Of a stretch of DNA of 64,000 nt, positions 34,548 to 47,149 are shown one piece after another. The position numbers and the translations under genes are program-made. The stretch spans positions 124,001 to 188,000 of the forward strand of contig NZ_FCOI02000008.1 of assembly GCF_001544795.2 (NCBI RefSeq). Reading direction: 5' to 3'. Under the pieces are notes generated by a model. It did no database searches. It was given only the letters and a program-made list of their open reading frames with translations, and was not told where the DNA came from. This DNA comes from Caballeronia temeraria (GTDB lineage Bacteria > Pseudomonadota > Gammaproteobacteria > Burkholderiales > Burkholderiaceae). Positions within the stretch are counted from its first letter, which is position 1; every line of letters begins with the position of its first letter.

Positions 34548-35741
34548 GTGACCTCGACACGCCCCAATATCTGCAGCACGATGCGTCGAAAAGTCCTTTC
34601 GACGCTCGTCTTCGGCACCGGCTCTCTTGTGCTGACCGCTTGCGGCGGCGGCGGGAATTCACCCGCTGGAGCGGGCGCGTCGAACAAGACGAGCCCCGGC
34701 ACGAACACGGGCTCGCAGGACACGAGCGGCGCCGCTCCGAGCACGGCCACCAGTCCGAGCACGGCCACCGGTGCGCAGAGCGCGAGCGATGCCAGTCCGG
34801 GTAAGTCCAGCGGCACGAGCAGCGCGAGCGACACCATTCCGAACGGTGTTCTCACCGACGTGTCCTTCGGCGTGAAGGGCGACGGAACGACAAACGACCG
34901 CGTTGCGTTGCAAGCCGCGATAGACGGATCGGTCGGGCAGGTTCTCCTGATCACCGGGCAAAGCCGGATCGACAGCACGGGCCTCACGCTGCGTTCGAAC
35001 ACTCACATCCGCTTCGCACAGGGCGCTTCGATCAAGCTGCTGGCTCACAATGCCGACTCGTATCAGATGATGCGCGTCTGGGATGTGAGCAACGTGATCA
35101 TCGAGTCGCCAACCCTCGACGGCAGCAAGTCGCTCAATGCGGCCACGTCGGGCGAGTGGGGCATGGGCATCTCGATCGCCGGCGGCTCGAACGTCACGAT
35201 TACGTCGCCGACGACCATCAACTGCTGGGGCGACGGCATTTACATCGCCAACAGCTATAACGATAGCGGCGTGACGAGCAAGGCCGTCACGATCAGCAAT
35301 CATCTCGCGGATGGCTGTCGTCGCCAGGGTGCGACGATCATTTCGGGCGACACCATCACCTTCGACAATCCGGTGTGGCGGAACATAGCGGGCACGGCGC
35401 CGCAGGCGGGCCTCGACATCGAGCCGAATGACAACACGGCGGTGCTCCGCGCGATCAGGATCGTCAATCCGACGACGCTGGGTTGCGCCGGCGCAGGCAT
35501 TCAGGTCTTTCTGGGATCGCTCGCGGGACCGGTCGCCAGGACAGTCGATATTCAGATCACCAACCATATCGATAGCGACCCGGACGATTGCCCATTCAGC
35601 GTCGGCGGACTGTATCCGAGCGGCTACATCGTGACGGGCGCGATCACGAGCACGAATCCGGTATGGAAGCAGAACTGGTTTATGGGTGACTGGATACCGG
35701 CAGGCCCGACGATCTCGGTCGTGAACCCGAGGATCGGCTAA
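34548..35741 (+). CDS. Right-handed beta-helix lipoprotein (pectate-lyase-like fold)
   Basis: The start is probably GTG 34548 (GAGAGAA upstream), with ATG 34581 possible. The 397-residue protein has a lipoprotein signal ending LVLTAC-GGGG. A low-complexity Ser/Thr/Ala/Gly linker (about 32-96) and a parallel beta-helix body follow. The body starts VSFGVKGDGTTNDRVALQAAID, the classic N-cap of pectate-lyase-superfamily proteins, with repeated IxIxxP turns. It would sit on the outer membrane with the helix projecting. Catalytic residues for a given polysaccharide cannot be assigned. Confidence 0.85.
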   Translation: MTSTRPNICSTMRRKVLSTLVFGTGSLVLTACGGGGNSPAGAGASNKTSPGTNTGSQDTSGAAPSTATSPSTATGAQSASDASPGKSSGTSSASDTIPNGVLTDVSFGVKGDGTTNDRVALQAAIDGSVGQVLLITGQSRIDSTGLTLRSNTHIRFAQGASIKLLAHNADSYQMMRVWDVSNVIIESPTLDGSKSLNAATSGEWGMGISIAGGSNVTITSPTTINCWGDGIYIANSYNDSGVTSKAVTISNHLADGCRRQGATIISGDTITFDNPVWRNIAGTAPQAGLDIEPNDNTAVLRAIRIVNPTTLGCAGAGIQVFLGSLAGPVARTVDIQITNHIDSDPDDCPFSVGGLYPSGYIVTGAITSTNPVWKQNWFMGDWIPAGPTISVVNPRIG

Positions 35742-35856
35742 GTTCGCGACCCGGGCGTCTGATGGAGAACGAGTTCGATCAATAGCGCCGCGGTCGCGTG
35801 CACAGGTAAAGGACCCACGCGCAGCGACCGTATCGCATCGGTATCGGGCGATGGCA

Positions 35857-36963
35857 TCAACGCCGGTCATTGTCGAAGGGCAGGCTCCACGCGGTGATGT
35901 TGGGCACGTTGTCATTGACCGCCGCGAATTGCACGGTGTCGTGGCGCGGCATCGAGAACGCGAGTCCGAATGCGCCACCCTGCGCGGGGTCGACCGATAA
36001 TTGCGCGATGAAACGTCCTTGCGGCGTGAATTCGGTGATCTCGCTTGGCTGATTCGGATCGCCGTTGATCGCGTCACCGTTCGCGGTGAAAAGATGACCG
36101 TTCGGCCCCAGTGCGAGTGCGAGCGGCCCATGCAGATGCGCATTGTCCGCGTACGTCAGCACGCCCTTGCCGCCGTCGTGCCGCGTGCTGCCCGCGCCGT
36201 ACACGGCGAAGATCGCATTGTCGACTGTCGACGCGACATAGAGAACGTCGCGCTGCGGATCGTAGGCGAGACCCGTCGGACCGACAACCAACGCAGCAGG
36301 ATCACCGCGGAACGGATAGCCGGACGCGATCCGCGTGCTGTGCTGAAGGTGGACGCCGCCCTCGTCGATCGTGATGTCGAGACGCACGACAGTGCCGTTC
36401 AGAACGTTCGACACGAAGATTTTCGCCCTGTTGCCCATATCGAGGATCGTCAGATCCCAGGGGCCGTCGAGCCCTGCGTTCGACGCTGTCCATTGCGTGA
36501 CGATCGAGCCGGTCCTGTTCAGCACGATAAGGGAGCCGGGCTTGATGGTGGCGAAGGTGCCGTCATCCGTAGGCACGTTGCCGACGAGTACGAACCCGGC
36601 TTTGAGCACGCCGAGCGCCGTCGTCAGGCCAAGACCCTGCGCCCCTTGAAAGAATACGGTCGGATTGCCGTTCGGCGTTATCTTGACGATGGTGGTACCT
36701 GTGCCTTGCAAGTTCTTCGCGTTGTTGAAGTTGGACACGAGCAGATCGCCGGGGGCGATCGTGCCATAGGACGCGAAGCCCTGCGGCACGTAGGCGACGC
36801 CATAGGGATTGACGTCGCCGTTCGGCGGCACGGTCGACGATGTGACGAAGGGTGGCGGCAGCAACTGTGCATCGCCGGCAATGGCGGGCGCGCTTGCGTT
36901 GAACATCAGACCTGCGGCACATAGTGTCGCGATGACCACCGAACGTGGAAGGACACGACTCAT
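35857..36963 (-). CDS. Secreted beta-propeller protein (NHL/SMP-30-like)
   Basis: ATG 36963 follows ACGGAGAA by 8 bases; longer in-frame starts lack a ribosome site. The 368-residue protein has a signal peptide (MSRVLPRSVVIATLCAAGLMFNASAPAIAG) and blade-like repeats with NPYGVAYVP, GPWDLTILD, GPTGLAYDPQRDVLYVAS and GPLALALGPNGHLFTANGD. These are typical of NHL or SMP-30 propellers. It is probably periplasmic or extracellular. It lies tail-to-tail with the beta-helix lipoprotein and head-to-head, across a long AT-rich gap, with another propeller lipoprotein. Confidence 0.85.
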   Translation of the reverse strand: MSRVLPRSVVIATLCAAGLMFNASAPAIAGDAQLLPPPFVTSSTVPPNGDVNPYGVAYVPQGFASYGTIAPGDLLVSNFNNAKNLQGTGTTIVKITPNGNPTVFFQGAQGLGLTTALGVLKAGFVLVGNVPTDDGTFATIKPGSLIVLNRTGSIVTQWTASNAGLDGPWDLTILDMGNRAKIFVSNVLNGTVVRLDITIDEGGVHLQHSTRIASGYPFRGDPAALVVGPTGLAYDPQRDVLYVASTVDNAIFAVYGAGSTRHDGGKGVLTYADNAHLHGPLALALGPNGHLFTANGDAINGDPNQPSEITEFTPQGRFIAQLSVDPAQGGAFGLAFSMPRHDTVQFAAVNDNVPNITAWSLPFDNDRR

Positions 36964-37883
36964 GGCTGTTCTCCGTGAATGCCGCGGTGGCGAAAACACG
37001 CGAGCCAGCCGCGAGCAGGTTGAGTCCTTGTGCACGAGAGATCTGAAAATCCTTGGCGAGCGCCAGTTACGCGGTTTTCGCAGCAGGACTCTTGCGTGAT
37101 AGCCCCCGTGCAATAGGGCTAGTGAAAGACCGACGTCCGAAGTGCTTCACGCGGAAGAAATATTAATCGGACAGTGCGCTGTAAACGATCGGGCAATGCG
37201 CGATATTCCGCGATTGCGATTTGGATTTGAGTCGCACGCAAATATCCAAGCCCTGCACACGGATGCAACATTTAGATTGAGAAGTGCCGGCGGCATAGGT
37301 TGAGAAATAAAAACGCCGCGGCATGAAGATTGTATTGAGCTAAAGCTTATGGCGAGCTTAAGAAGAAGGGCAAGTTATCCAAATGCACGAACTTAATTTT
37401 CTATGTGTTTTTAGTCGTCGAGATTCAGATGGCAGATAGCATCGGTGTTTTTACTTAAAGCGTGTCGGGCAGCCTTTTATTTTCAACTAGGATAACTTAC
37501 AAATCTCAACTGACTGCATTACGGCGGGAGACATCGGGGGGCGCGCAGAAGCGAATCGGATGCGCAGCGCAGCGCAGTGTTTGCGCCAGGCAGGTTATCG
37601 AGGCATGGCTTCTGGCCAGGGTCGAACATTACTAAAACAGTAAGACCTCTCCTTCCGGAAACTTACAGCCGCCGTACGTCCATCAACCATTCCATATAGA
37701 AACCATCAAATTATTTGCTGTGCATTATTACGAACGCTTGCGCATGCTTACGCCCATGAATCTCGTTGCGGTGTCTTGACGCCGTCGCGGCATGCGAGCG
37801 GCGCTTCGTTAGAAAAAAGACAAGCGCTCCGACGGAAGGAATCTGTACTTTGCCGGTCCCCTGTCCAACGAAGGAGCAAATCG
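36964..37883. other. 920-base AT-rich intergenic region
   Basis: This is the longest gene-free stretch in the window. It is visibly poorer in GC than its surroundings (for example 37320-37510 and 37680-37740). It separates two divergent genes for exported propeller proteins. I find no gene, terminator or clear RNA. It may hold a complex promoter or a silencer-bound (H-NS-like) region, or be foreign DNA. Confidence 0.5.
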
Positions 37884-39038
37884 ATGAAAATGCCTTTGAT
37901 CGCGTTACTTGTTACCGCAACGGCCGTGATAGCTGGATGCGGTGGCGGCGACGATTCGAATTCGACCCAGTCGAGCACACCTTCAACCACGACACCCGTG
38001 AACTCGAAGCTCCTGACGAATATCGCCGTGCCGAATGCGACGAGTCCGGCGTTCAGCTTTGATATCGGCTATACGGAAGCCGGGCGCTATTATCTGGCCG
38101 ATCGCAATAACAAGGCCGTCGATGTCGTCGATACGAAATCGAATACGCTCATTGCTCAGATTACCGGCTCCTTTACCGGCGCAGGTGCATCGACCGATGT
38201 TTCCGGCCCCGATGGGATCGTGGGAATCACCGGCACGAATACGCTCTTCGTGGGCGACGTGGACTCGATCAAGGTCGTGGATACGGCTGCGCTGAAAACG
38301 GTCAAGACCATTCCTGTCAGCACCTCCGGTTCACGCGTCGATGAAGGCTGTTACGACCCGGACGATCATCTCGTGATGTTCGCGAGCCCAGGAGAGACGC
38401 CGCCCTTCGCCACGTTCATCTCGACGACTACTCAAACCATCGTGTCGAAACTGGTCTTCAACGGATCGTCAGGGCTCGAAGCCTGCACCTATGATTCGAC
38501 CACGAAGAGTTTCTATATCAACAACGACGGAACGACAGCCCATCCCGATGGCGAACTCGACGTCATCACGGCAAAGTCGGTGACGGCTGGCGCACCCGTT
38601 GTCAGCAAAGCTTTCGCGCTCGATAAATGCTCGCCCACGGGCATAGCACTGGGACCGAATAGCGACGTGCTGGTTGGATGCGATCCTTCAGCCGGCAGCC
38701 CGCTCATCACGCTGATTCTGGACCGCAATACGGGGGCGCAGCTGGCTTCCGTGCCTTTCGGTGGCACCGACCAGGTGACATACGATCCGGCCTCGAATCG
38801 ATACTTCCTGCCCGCGAGGCACTATGTTGCAAGCGGCACGGCTGCTTCGTCGGGGTTCAGTCCTCAGATGGGCGTGATCGACGGCACGACGCGGCAGTTG
38901 CTCTACAAGGTCCCGGTTGGCGCGGGCGCGCATTCCGTAGCCGTCGACAGCGGTCTTGGCGAAGTCTATGTCCCGTTCCAGGCGAGCACTTCGACTGCGT
39001 TTCCAAACGGAGGCATATCGGTGTTCGCGACGAAGTGA
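37884..39038 (+). CDS. Beta-propeller lipoprotein (YVTN-type)
   Basis: AAGGAG lies 7 bases before ATG 37884. The 384-residue protein has a lipoprotein signal (MKMPLIALLVTATAVIAGC, Cys19) and a Ser/Thr linker. Repeated blades follow, with RYYLADRNNKAVDVVDTKSNTLIAQI, TLFVGDVDSIKVVDTAALKTVKTIPV and GAHSVAVDSGLGEVYVPF, the YVTN/cytochrome-d1-like propeller pattern. It is presumably anchored in the envelope, in a binding or scaffold role. A possible TTGACG box lies near 37777. Confidence 0.85.
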   Translation: MKMPLIALLVTATAVIAGCGGGDDSNSTQSSTPSTTTPVNSKLLTNIAVPNATSPAFSFDIGYTEAGRYYLADRNNKAVDVVDTKSNTLIAQITGSFTGAGASTDVSGPDGIVGITGTNTLFVGDVDSIKVVDTAALKTVKTIPVSTSGSRVDEGCYDPDDHLVMFASPGETPPFATFISTTTQTIVSKLVFNGSSGLEACTYDSTTKSFYINNDGTTAHPDGELDVITAKSVTAGAPVVSKAFALDKCSPTGIALGPNSDVLVGCDPSAGSPLITLILDRNTGAQLASVPFGGTDQVTYDPASNRYFLPARHYVASGTAASSGFSPQMGVIDGTTRQLLYKVPVGAGAHSVAVDSGLGEVYVPFQASTSTAFPNGGISVFATK

Positions 39039-39204
39039 TTGCGCAGGACGCTTAAGTTGGGCCATGTGAAAGTTTCAAATGGTACGGACTGCGAACGTTC
39101 AGGGTGTCGTCTGAACGTTCGCTTCGTGCTTGAGAGGAGGCTGGGAAACGTCACGCGGCGACCCCTTGAGCCGCCGCGTGGCCATTCGCCGATCGACGTC
39201 GGGG

Positions 39205-40179
39205 CTATGCGAAGGCGCTGCTCATGTGGAGTGACCCGTTCACGCCGGCCGGGAAAAAACCGCCTTGTGTCACTGCGCCTTTATTCAGGTAGACGATGTT
39301 GAGCACGTCGTCATAGCTGCGACTGAACGCAATGCCGTTGTTATCGAGCGGCACGATATTGGAGATCTGGTTGTTGACACCGGCAATCCCCTGATCGACG
39401 TCGGTCGATGAATCGAGCGAGTCGCGTGCGTCCGAAATGGCCTGCGTCGCGGTCACGAGGCTCGGCGTCTGGATGCCCTTCGAATAGAGCACCGTCCTGA
39501 CGAGGCTGGCATGGTAGGCCTCCGCCGCGAGAATCCCGGCCGCAGCCTCGAGGTACGTCTTGTTCGTGATGAGCGGAGCGGCGCCCTTGTAGGCCGTCAC
39601 GCCGACATCTTCGAAAATGAATGCGCCGAGCAGGAAGTTGTTGTCGTTGAGATACGGGTTGAAGGCCGTCCCCGCGGGCGCAAGGCCGGCGGCCTGAGCG
39701 GCGAGCGAGAATGCGCCGTTGGGATCGGTGCCCCCGACGTCCAGCGCAGGCATGGCCACCGCAGAGCCGCCTAGCGCGGTTCGCAGGAACGCGACGTGTT
39801 CGAGTTCGTCCTTTGCGATCTCCCGAGCGTACGCCGCGACGACAGGATCGGAGAACGTCACCTGCTGACCCGGAATCACTTTGCCTGGCGTGCCCACGCC
39901 GCTCATGAGATTGGCCGGGAGTCCTGCCCCGGTCGTCGCATACGCATAGAAGGTCGCTTCGAGATATTCGAGGTTCAGTGCGAAGTTCAGAATCTCGGGA
40001 TCGGTCGGGCCGGTGGCTGCGTTTGCGTTATCGCCCGATCCGCCGCCGCATGCACCGAGTATGGTGCCGCCCACTAATCCCAGACCCAGCCCTCCCGCGC
40101 TGCGAAAAAACTGACGTCGCTTCTCGCGCCGCTCGACACGTCGATCGAGTACGTCTGTCATCGCGTTTGTATCGGCCAT
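39205..40179 (-). CDS. Ferritin-like domain lipoprotein
   Basis: AGGAG lies 6 bases before ATG 40179 (the ATG six bases upstream overlaps it). The 324-residue protein has a Tat-like RRQFFRSAGG segment leading to a lipobox LGAC-GGG. A ferritin-like four-helix bundle follows with metal-type residues in NLEYLEATFYAYA, KDELEHVAFLR, FIFEDVGVTAY and AEAYHASLVR (paired Glu/ExxH). Relatives are bacterial ferritin-like and desiccation-related PCC13-62-type proteins. It probably binds iron or manganese in the envelope. Confidence 0.88.
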   Translation of the reverse strand: MADTNAMTDVLDRRVERREKRRQFFRSAGGLGLGLVGGTILGACGGGSGDNANAATGPTDPEILNFALNLEYLEATFYAYATTGAGLPANLMSGVGTPGKVIPGQQVTFSDPVVAAYAREIAKDELEHVAFLRTALGGSAVAMPALDVGGTDPNGAFSLAAQAAGLAPAGTAFNPYLNDNNFLLGAFIFEDVGVTAYKGAAPLITNKTYLEAAAGILAAEAYHASLVRTVLYSKGIQTPSLVTATQAISDARDSLDSSTDVDQGIAGVNNQISNIVPLDNNGIAFSRSYDDVLNIVYLNKGAVTQGGFFPAGVNGSLHMSSAFA

Positions 40180-40434
40180 GTCCATCTCCTTGTGTTGATA
40201 GTTGGACAGCGCCGAGCCGATCCTCTGTTGAATCGAATTCGACGCCGGGAGAGCGGGACGGTTTGCCGGCTAGAGCTTTGCAGCAGCGCAGACCACTCTC
40301 AATGGCGCATACGAAACAGGAAGCGAAGACAGATTCGCCGCGTAACAGATTCTTTCAATTGCACCGTACGGCAACAGGGCTTTACCGATAACGAACACCA
40401 AGGACTTGCAAACTCGACCGAACGTCTAGTTGAT

Positions 40435-41171
40435 TCAGTGCGTCGCAAGTCGAAAGAACGATACGGCTTCGGTCCGGCGACGTCCCTGATCGTCGAGCGA
40501 TTGCGATGCCGCCGCCGCTTCCTCGACGAGCGCCGCATTTTGCTGCGTCACCTGATCCATCTGCGCGATCGCGAGGCTCAACTGCTCGATGCCGCGGCTC
40601 TGTTCGTTCGATGCCGCCGCGATCTCGTTCATGATGTCGCTCACCTTCGATACGGCGAGCAGCACTTCGGACATCGTCGTGCCCGCGACGCCCGCGAGCG
40701 TCGAGCCTTCCGCGATGCGTCCGACAGACGCGCCGATCAGCTCCCTGATTTCCTTCGCCGCGCCCGACGAGCGTTGCGCGAGGCTGCGCACTTCCGCTGC
40801 GACGACCGCGAAGCCGCGTCCTTCCTCGCCCGCGCGCGCCGCCTCCACGGCTGCGTTCAATGCAAGGATGTTGGTCTGGAACGCGATGCCTTCGATGATG
40901 CCGATGATGTCCGCGATCTGCCCGGAGCGCGCGCCGACAACGTGTTGGCATGCTGCGCGTTCTCCGCGTTCTGCCGCACCGTGGACGTGAGTTGCTCCAC
41001 GCTCGACGCCGTCTCTTCGAGCGACGCGGCCTGTTCCTCGGTGCGCGTGGAGAGGTCGACGTTGCCGGTTGCGATCTGGCTCGAACCCGTCGCGATGCTG
41101 TCGGCCGATTCCCGCACGTTGCCGATGAGCGTAACGAGGTTCTGCTGCATCATGCTCATCGAGGCGGCATC
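40435..41171 (-). pseudogene. Decayed methyl-accepting chemotaxis protein (signalling domain only)
   Basis: The upstream part (41159 to about 40935) reads [15 protein letters not shown]...[28 protein letters not shown]. The continuation, in another frame, reads [47 protein letters not shown] to the stop at 40435. Intact receptors have about 30 more residues between NTL and IADIIG, so an internal deletion of about 90 bases has shifted the frame. Sensor, membrane and HAMP parts are absent, and a TAA lies just before the visible N-part at about 41171. The gene is dead. Confidence 0.85.
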
Positions 41172-41373
41172 GCTTTACGTCGGTCGAGTCACGATCGGTA
41201 AAGAATGGTATTCATACAAGCGGCATCGCTCTGCCACAGAGCAGCTTGATTGCAGCTCTTAATTAATTCCTGCAATAGAGTGAGCCGCCGCGCTACGAGC
41301 GAGCATGAAGGCACTCGGCGCCGGATTGTCGAAGCGGCAATCGGTCAGTTCCACGAAATGGACGGAGGAGCAA

Positions 41374-44112
<2,739 letters not shown>

Positions 44113-44179
44113 GTGGTTACACCTGTACATCAGGCCTTGTCCCGCAACCGCCGTGTCCGGCTGCGTGAACCGGGCGGTT

Positions 44180-45136
44180 TCAGTTGCCGGTGGCGGGTTC
44201 CCGCCGGGCGGTTCTGCGCATGACATCGGCGGGCACACCGAACGTTCGGAGAAACGCACGGCGCATGCGCTCCCGGTCCGCGAAACCCGTTTCCTGCGCG
44301 ACCACGTTGATCGTGTGGCGGCCTTGCTCGATCATGAATCGGGCTGCTTCCAGGCGAAGCTGTTCCACGGCTTTTGCCGGCGACTGGCCGGTCTCGGCAA
44401 CGAAGGCACGGCTGAACTGACGCGGACTGAGGTTCGCCACGTCGGCAAGTTCCTCGATGGTGAGGGGATTGCGCAGGTTGCGGCGAATGTGCGTGAGGAC
44501 GAGTTCGATCCGGTCGGACTTGGGCGTCATATCGAGCAGCGCGGAGTGTTGCAGCTGCCCGCCAAGACGACGCTGATTCATGACGAGGAGCCGCGCGACC
44601 ATTTTCGCGGTATCGGCACCGAGGTCATTGTCGAGCAACGCCAACGCAAGGTCGATACCGGCCGTCATTCCAGCCGACGTCCAGATCGGCCCGTCGTTGA
44701 TGAAGATCCGGTTTTCCTCCGTGATGACGTTCGGGAACCGCGCCCTGAATTCCGATGCATGCGCCCAATGCATGGTCGCGCGCCGGCCATCGAGCAGGCC
44801 GGCTTCGGCCAGAACGAATGCACCGCTGCATATCGACGCAATTCGTCTCGATACCTCGGCTGCCTCTTTCACGAAAGCCACCACGGCAGCATCGGGGGAC
44901 GAGATTCGCATTTCCGTGATCGAGCCTACGATGACCGTGTCGAATGCGGCATCGCCAAATGCTTCGGTCTCCAGCTTCATGCCGCCCGAAGACTCGACGG
45001 GACCACCGTGTTCAGACAGCACACGGACGTCGTAGCTCCGGCCTCCATGAGGCATGTTCGCAATCTCGAACACCGTCAGGGCCGCGAGGCTCATCATCTG
45101 AAATCTTGGCGGCACGATGAAGCCAATCCGGTGCAT
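44180..45136 (-). CDS. GlxA-type AraC regulator (DJ-1/PfpI domain + HTH)
   Basis: AGGATCAG precedes ATG 45136. The 318-residue protein has an N-terminal DJ-1/PfpI-like domain (about 1-180, with RIASICSGAFVLAEAGLLDGRRATMHWAH, where the Cys sits in the nucleophile elbow). A C-terminal AraC double HTH (about 215-310, LTIEELADVANLSPRQFSRAFVAETGQSPAKAVEQLRLEAARFMIE) follows. GlxA-type regulators often control catabolism of nitrogen compounds. It diverges from the nitrilase gene, its likely target. Confidence 0.92.
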   Translation of the reverse strand: MHRIGFIVPPRFQMMSLAALTVFEIANMPHGGRSYDVRVLSEHGGPVESSGGMKLETEAFGDAAFDTVIVGSITEMRISSPDAAVVAFVKEAAEVSRRIASICSGAFVLAEAGLLDGRRATMHWAHASEFRARFPNVITEENRIFINDGPIWTSAGMTAGIDLALALLDNDLGADTAKMVARLLVMNQRRLGGQLQHSALLDMTPKSDRIELVLTHIRRNLRNPLTIEELADVANLSPRQFSRAFVAETGQSPAKAVEQLRLEAARFMIEQGRHTINVVAQETGFADRERMRRAFLRTFGVPADVMRRTARREPATGN

Positions 45137-45353
45137 ATCTGATCCTGCCGTCCGAAAAAGGAACGTGATGTGGATGGGCGTTTGCCTGGATGCATTCCCA
45201 GATAGTAGCCGCGCGATCCAGAGCAGTGCGCGGTCCGCGCCCGAGCGGTGGATGTCATGAATGGTGGCAACAACGACATAGATCGTAATGGCTCGCGACG
45301 TTAAGGTACAAGCACTTCTCTCAACGCTTCGCAGCAACGAAAGGAACATCATC

Positions 45354-46373
45354 ATGTCGAAAATCATCCGGGCCGCAGCCGTTCAGATCGCGCCTGTTCT
45401 CTACAGCCGGGAAGGCACCGTCGATAAAGTCGTCAGAAAGATTCTGGAGCTCGGCAAGCAGGGCGTCCAGTTCGCGACGTTCCCCGAGACTGTCGTTCCC
45501 TATTATCCGTACTTCTCCTTCATCGAATCGCCATTTGCGATGGGCGCGGAGCATTACAAGCTGCTGGAGCAGGCGGTGACGGTACCGTCGGACACGACGC
45601 GCGCAATCGGCGAAGCAGCACGCCAGGTTGCGATGGTGGTGTCGATCGGCGTCAATGAACGCGACGGCGGAACGATCTACAACACGCAACTGCTGTTCGA
45701 CGCCGATGGCACGCTCGTGCAGCGGCGCCGCAAACTCTCGCCGACCTATCACGAACGAATGGTCTGGGGAATGGGCGATGGCTCCGGCTTGCGCGCAATC
45801 GATACAGCCGTGGGGCGAGTGGGCCAGTTGGCCTGCTGGGAGCATTACAACCCGCTCGCACGATACGCGCTGATGGCCGATGGCGAGGAAATCCATTCGG
45901 CCATGTACCCGGGTTCGTTCGCTGGTGATCTGTTCTCCGAGCAGATCGCCGTGAACATCCGCCAGCACGCGCTGGAGGCGGGCGCCTTCGTGGTCAACGC
46001 GACCGCCTGGCTGACGCCCGAGCAGCAACAGCAGATTCTGCAGGATACCCGCACGACCCAGATCGGCCCGATTTCCAGCGGCTGTTTCACCGCGATCGTT
46101 TCGCCGGAGGGCGAGTACATGGGCGGCGCGCCGCTGCGTGAAGGGGAGGGCGAGATCATCGCCGATCTGGATTTCTGGCAGATCGACAAGCGCAAACGCA
46201 TGATGGACTCGCGTGGTCATTACAGCCGTCCCGATGTGCTTGGCCTTGTGATCGACCGCGCGCCGAGGTTACACGTCATCGAGCGGTCGGTACGTGCGCC
46301 GAGTGAAGAGCGCGGAATCAGCGATACCGGCGTCGAGTGCGCATCGCGTGAGGGCGCTGCGGCAAACGCCTGA
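45354..46373 (+). CDS. Nitrilase (C-N hydrolase family)
   Basis: The 339-residue enzyme has the nitrilase triad: Glu45 in [14 protein letters not shown], Lys127 in [12 protein letters not shown] and Cys161 in [18 protein letters not shown]. It converts a nitrile to acid and ammonia in the cytoplasm, probably as a spiral oligomer. The CWEHYNPL context fits arylaceto- or aliphatic nitrilases rather than amidases. Translation starts at ATG 45354 with AAAGGAAC upstream. A beta-carbonic anhydrase follows after 45 bases, and a divergent GlxA regulator precedes it. Confidence 0.93.
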   Translation: MSKIIRAAAVQIAPVLYSREGTVDKVVRKILELGKQGVQFATFPETVVPYYPYFSFIESPFAMGAEHYKLLEQAVTVPSDTTRAIGEAARQVAMVVSIGVNERDGGTIYNTQLLFDADGTLVQRRRKLSPTYHERMVWGMGDGSGLRAIDTAVGRVGQLACWEHYNPLARYALMADGEEIHSAMYPGSFAGDLFSEQIAVNIRQHALEAGAFVVNATAWLTPEQQQQILQDTRTTQIGPISSGCFTAIVSPEGEYMGGAPLREGEGEIIADLDFWQIDKRKRMMDSRGHYSRPDVLGLVIDRAPRLHVIERSVRAPSEERGISDTGVECASREGAAANA

Positions 46374-46418
46374 CATTCAACCACGCAACATCGAGTCAAC
46401 TACGAAGGAGTGAGCAGA

Positions 46419-46961
46419 ATGAACTTCAACGATGTCATGCTGGAGCGCAATGCCGAGTTCGCACACACGGCGTTCGCCCCTGAACTGAAGATGATGCCGT
46501 CGACGGGAACGATCGTCATCGGATGTGTCGATCCGCGCGTCGATCCCGCTACTGTGCTTGGCTTGAAGCAGGGTGAGGCGGCCGTCATTCGCAACGTCGG
46601 CGGCCGGATCAACAAGCCGTTGCTGGAAACGCTGGCGGTGCTGAGGGTTGTAGCGAAAGCAGCGGGACGTCCCGATGGTGCGCGCAATCTCGTCCTGCTT
46701 CAGCACACGGATTGCGGGATCATCGGCTGCCACACGCACGCACCCGCGTTGCTCGCGAAGCATCTTGGTGTCGAGGCGGACACGCTCGACGAACTCGCCA
46801 TCACCGAGCCATACGAGGCGGTGGCCCTCGACGTCGCGGCACTCCGGGCCAACAAGGACCTTCCCGATGATCTGGTTGTGTCGGGGCTGGTTTACGACGT
46901 TAAAACGGGCCTCGTCAAGACTGTTGTTCCTCCCGCGCCATTGCGTGAGACTGCAGGCTGA
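46419..46961 (+). CDS. Beta-carbonic anhydrase-like protein
   Basis: The 180-residue protein has the beta-class zinc site: Cys36-x-Asp38-x-Arg40 in IGCVDPRVD, then His96 and Cys99 in QHTDCGIIGC. AAGGAG lies 8 bases before ATG 46419. It interconverts CO2 and bicarbonate. As the gene after the nitrilase it may be co-transcribed. Carbonic anhydrase is known to support cyanate hydrolysis, and a similar role with nitrile/cyanide by-products here is only inference. Confidence 0.9.
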   Translation: MNFNDVMLERNAEFAHTAFAPELKMMPSTGTIVIGCVDPRVDPATVLGLKQGEAAVIRNVGGRINKPLLETLAVLRVVAKAAGRPDGARNLVLLQHTDCGIIGCHTHAPALLAKHLGVEADTLDELAITEPYEAVALDVAALRANKDLPDDLVVSGLVYDVKTGLVKTVVPPAPLRETAG

Positions 46962-47149
46962 GATCCGCTGGAGGAAGAGCAGGCACGTCGCCGTGTCTTC
47001 GTCAGGCCCGGTGAATCCAGTACCCGCCACGCTTTGTGGGCCGATGTGCCCCGCAAATCGCAACTGGCCCTGCGCTCGTCCAGCCAAAAAAGCGATAGGC
47101 CTGTAGGTCAGGTGGGCTATCATGCCTTTCCTCTCCGAAGTAGCTCCCT

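Noticed and set aside
34659..36143. Long open frame on the minus strand across the beta-helix gene
   Set aside because: Arg/Asp-rich product typical of antisense frames in GC-rich DNA, with no ribosome site. The plus-strand lipoprotein has clear signal and fold features.
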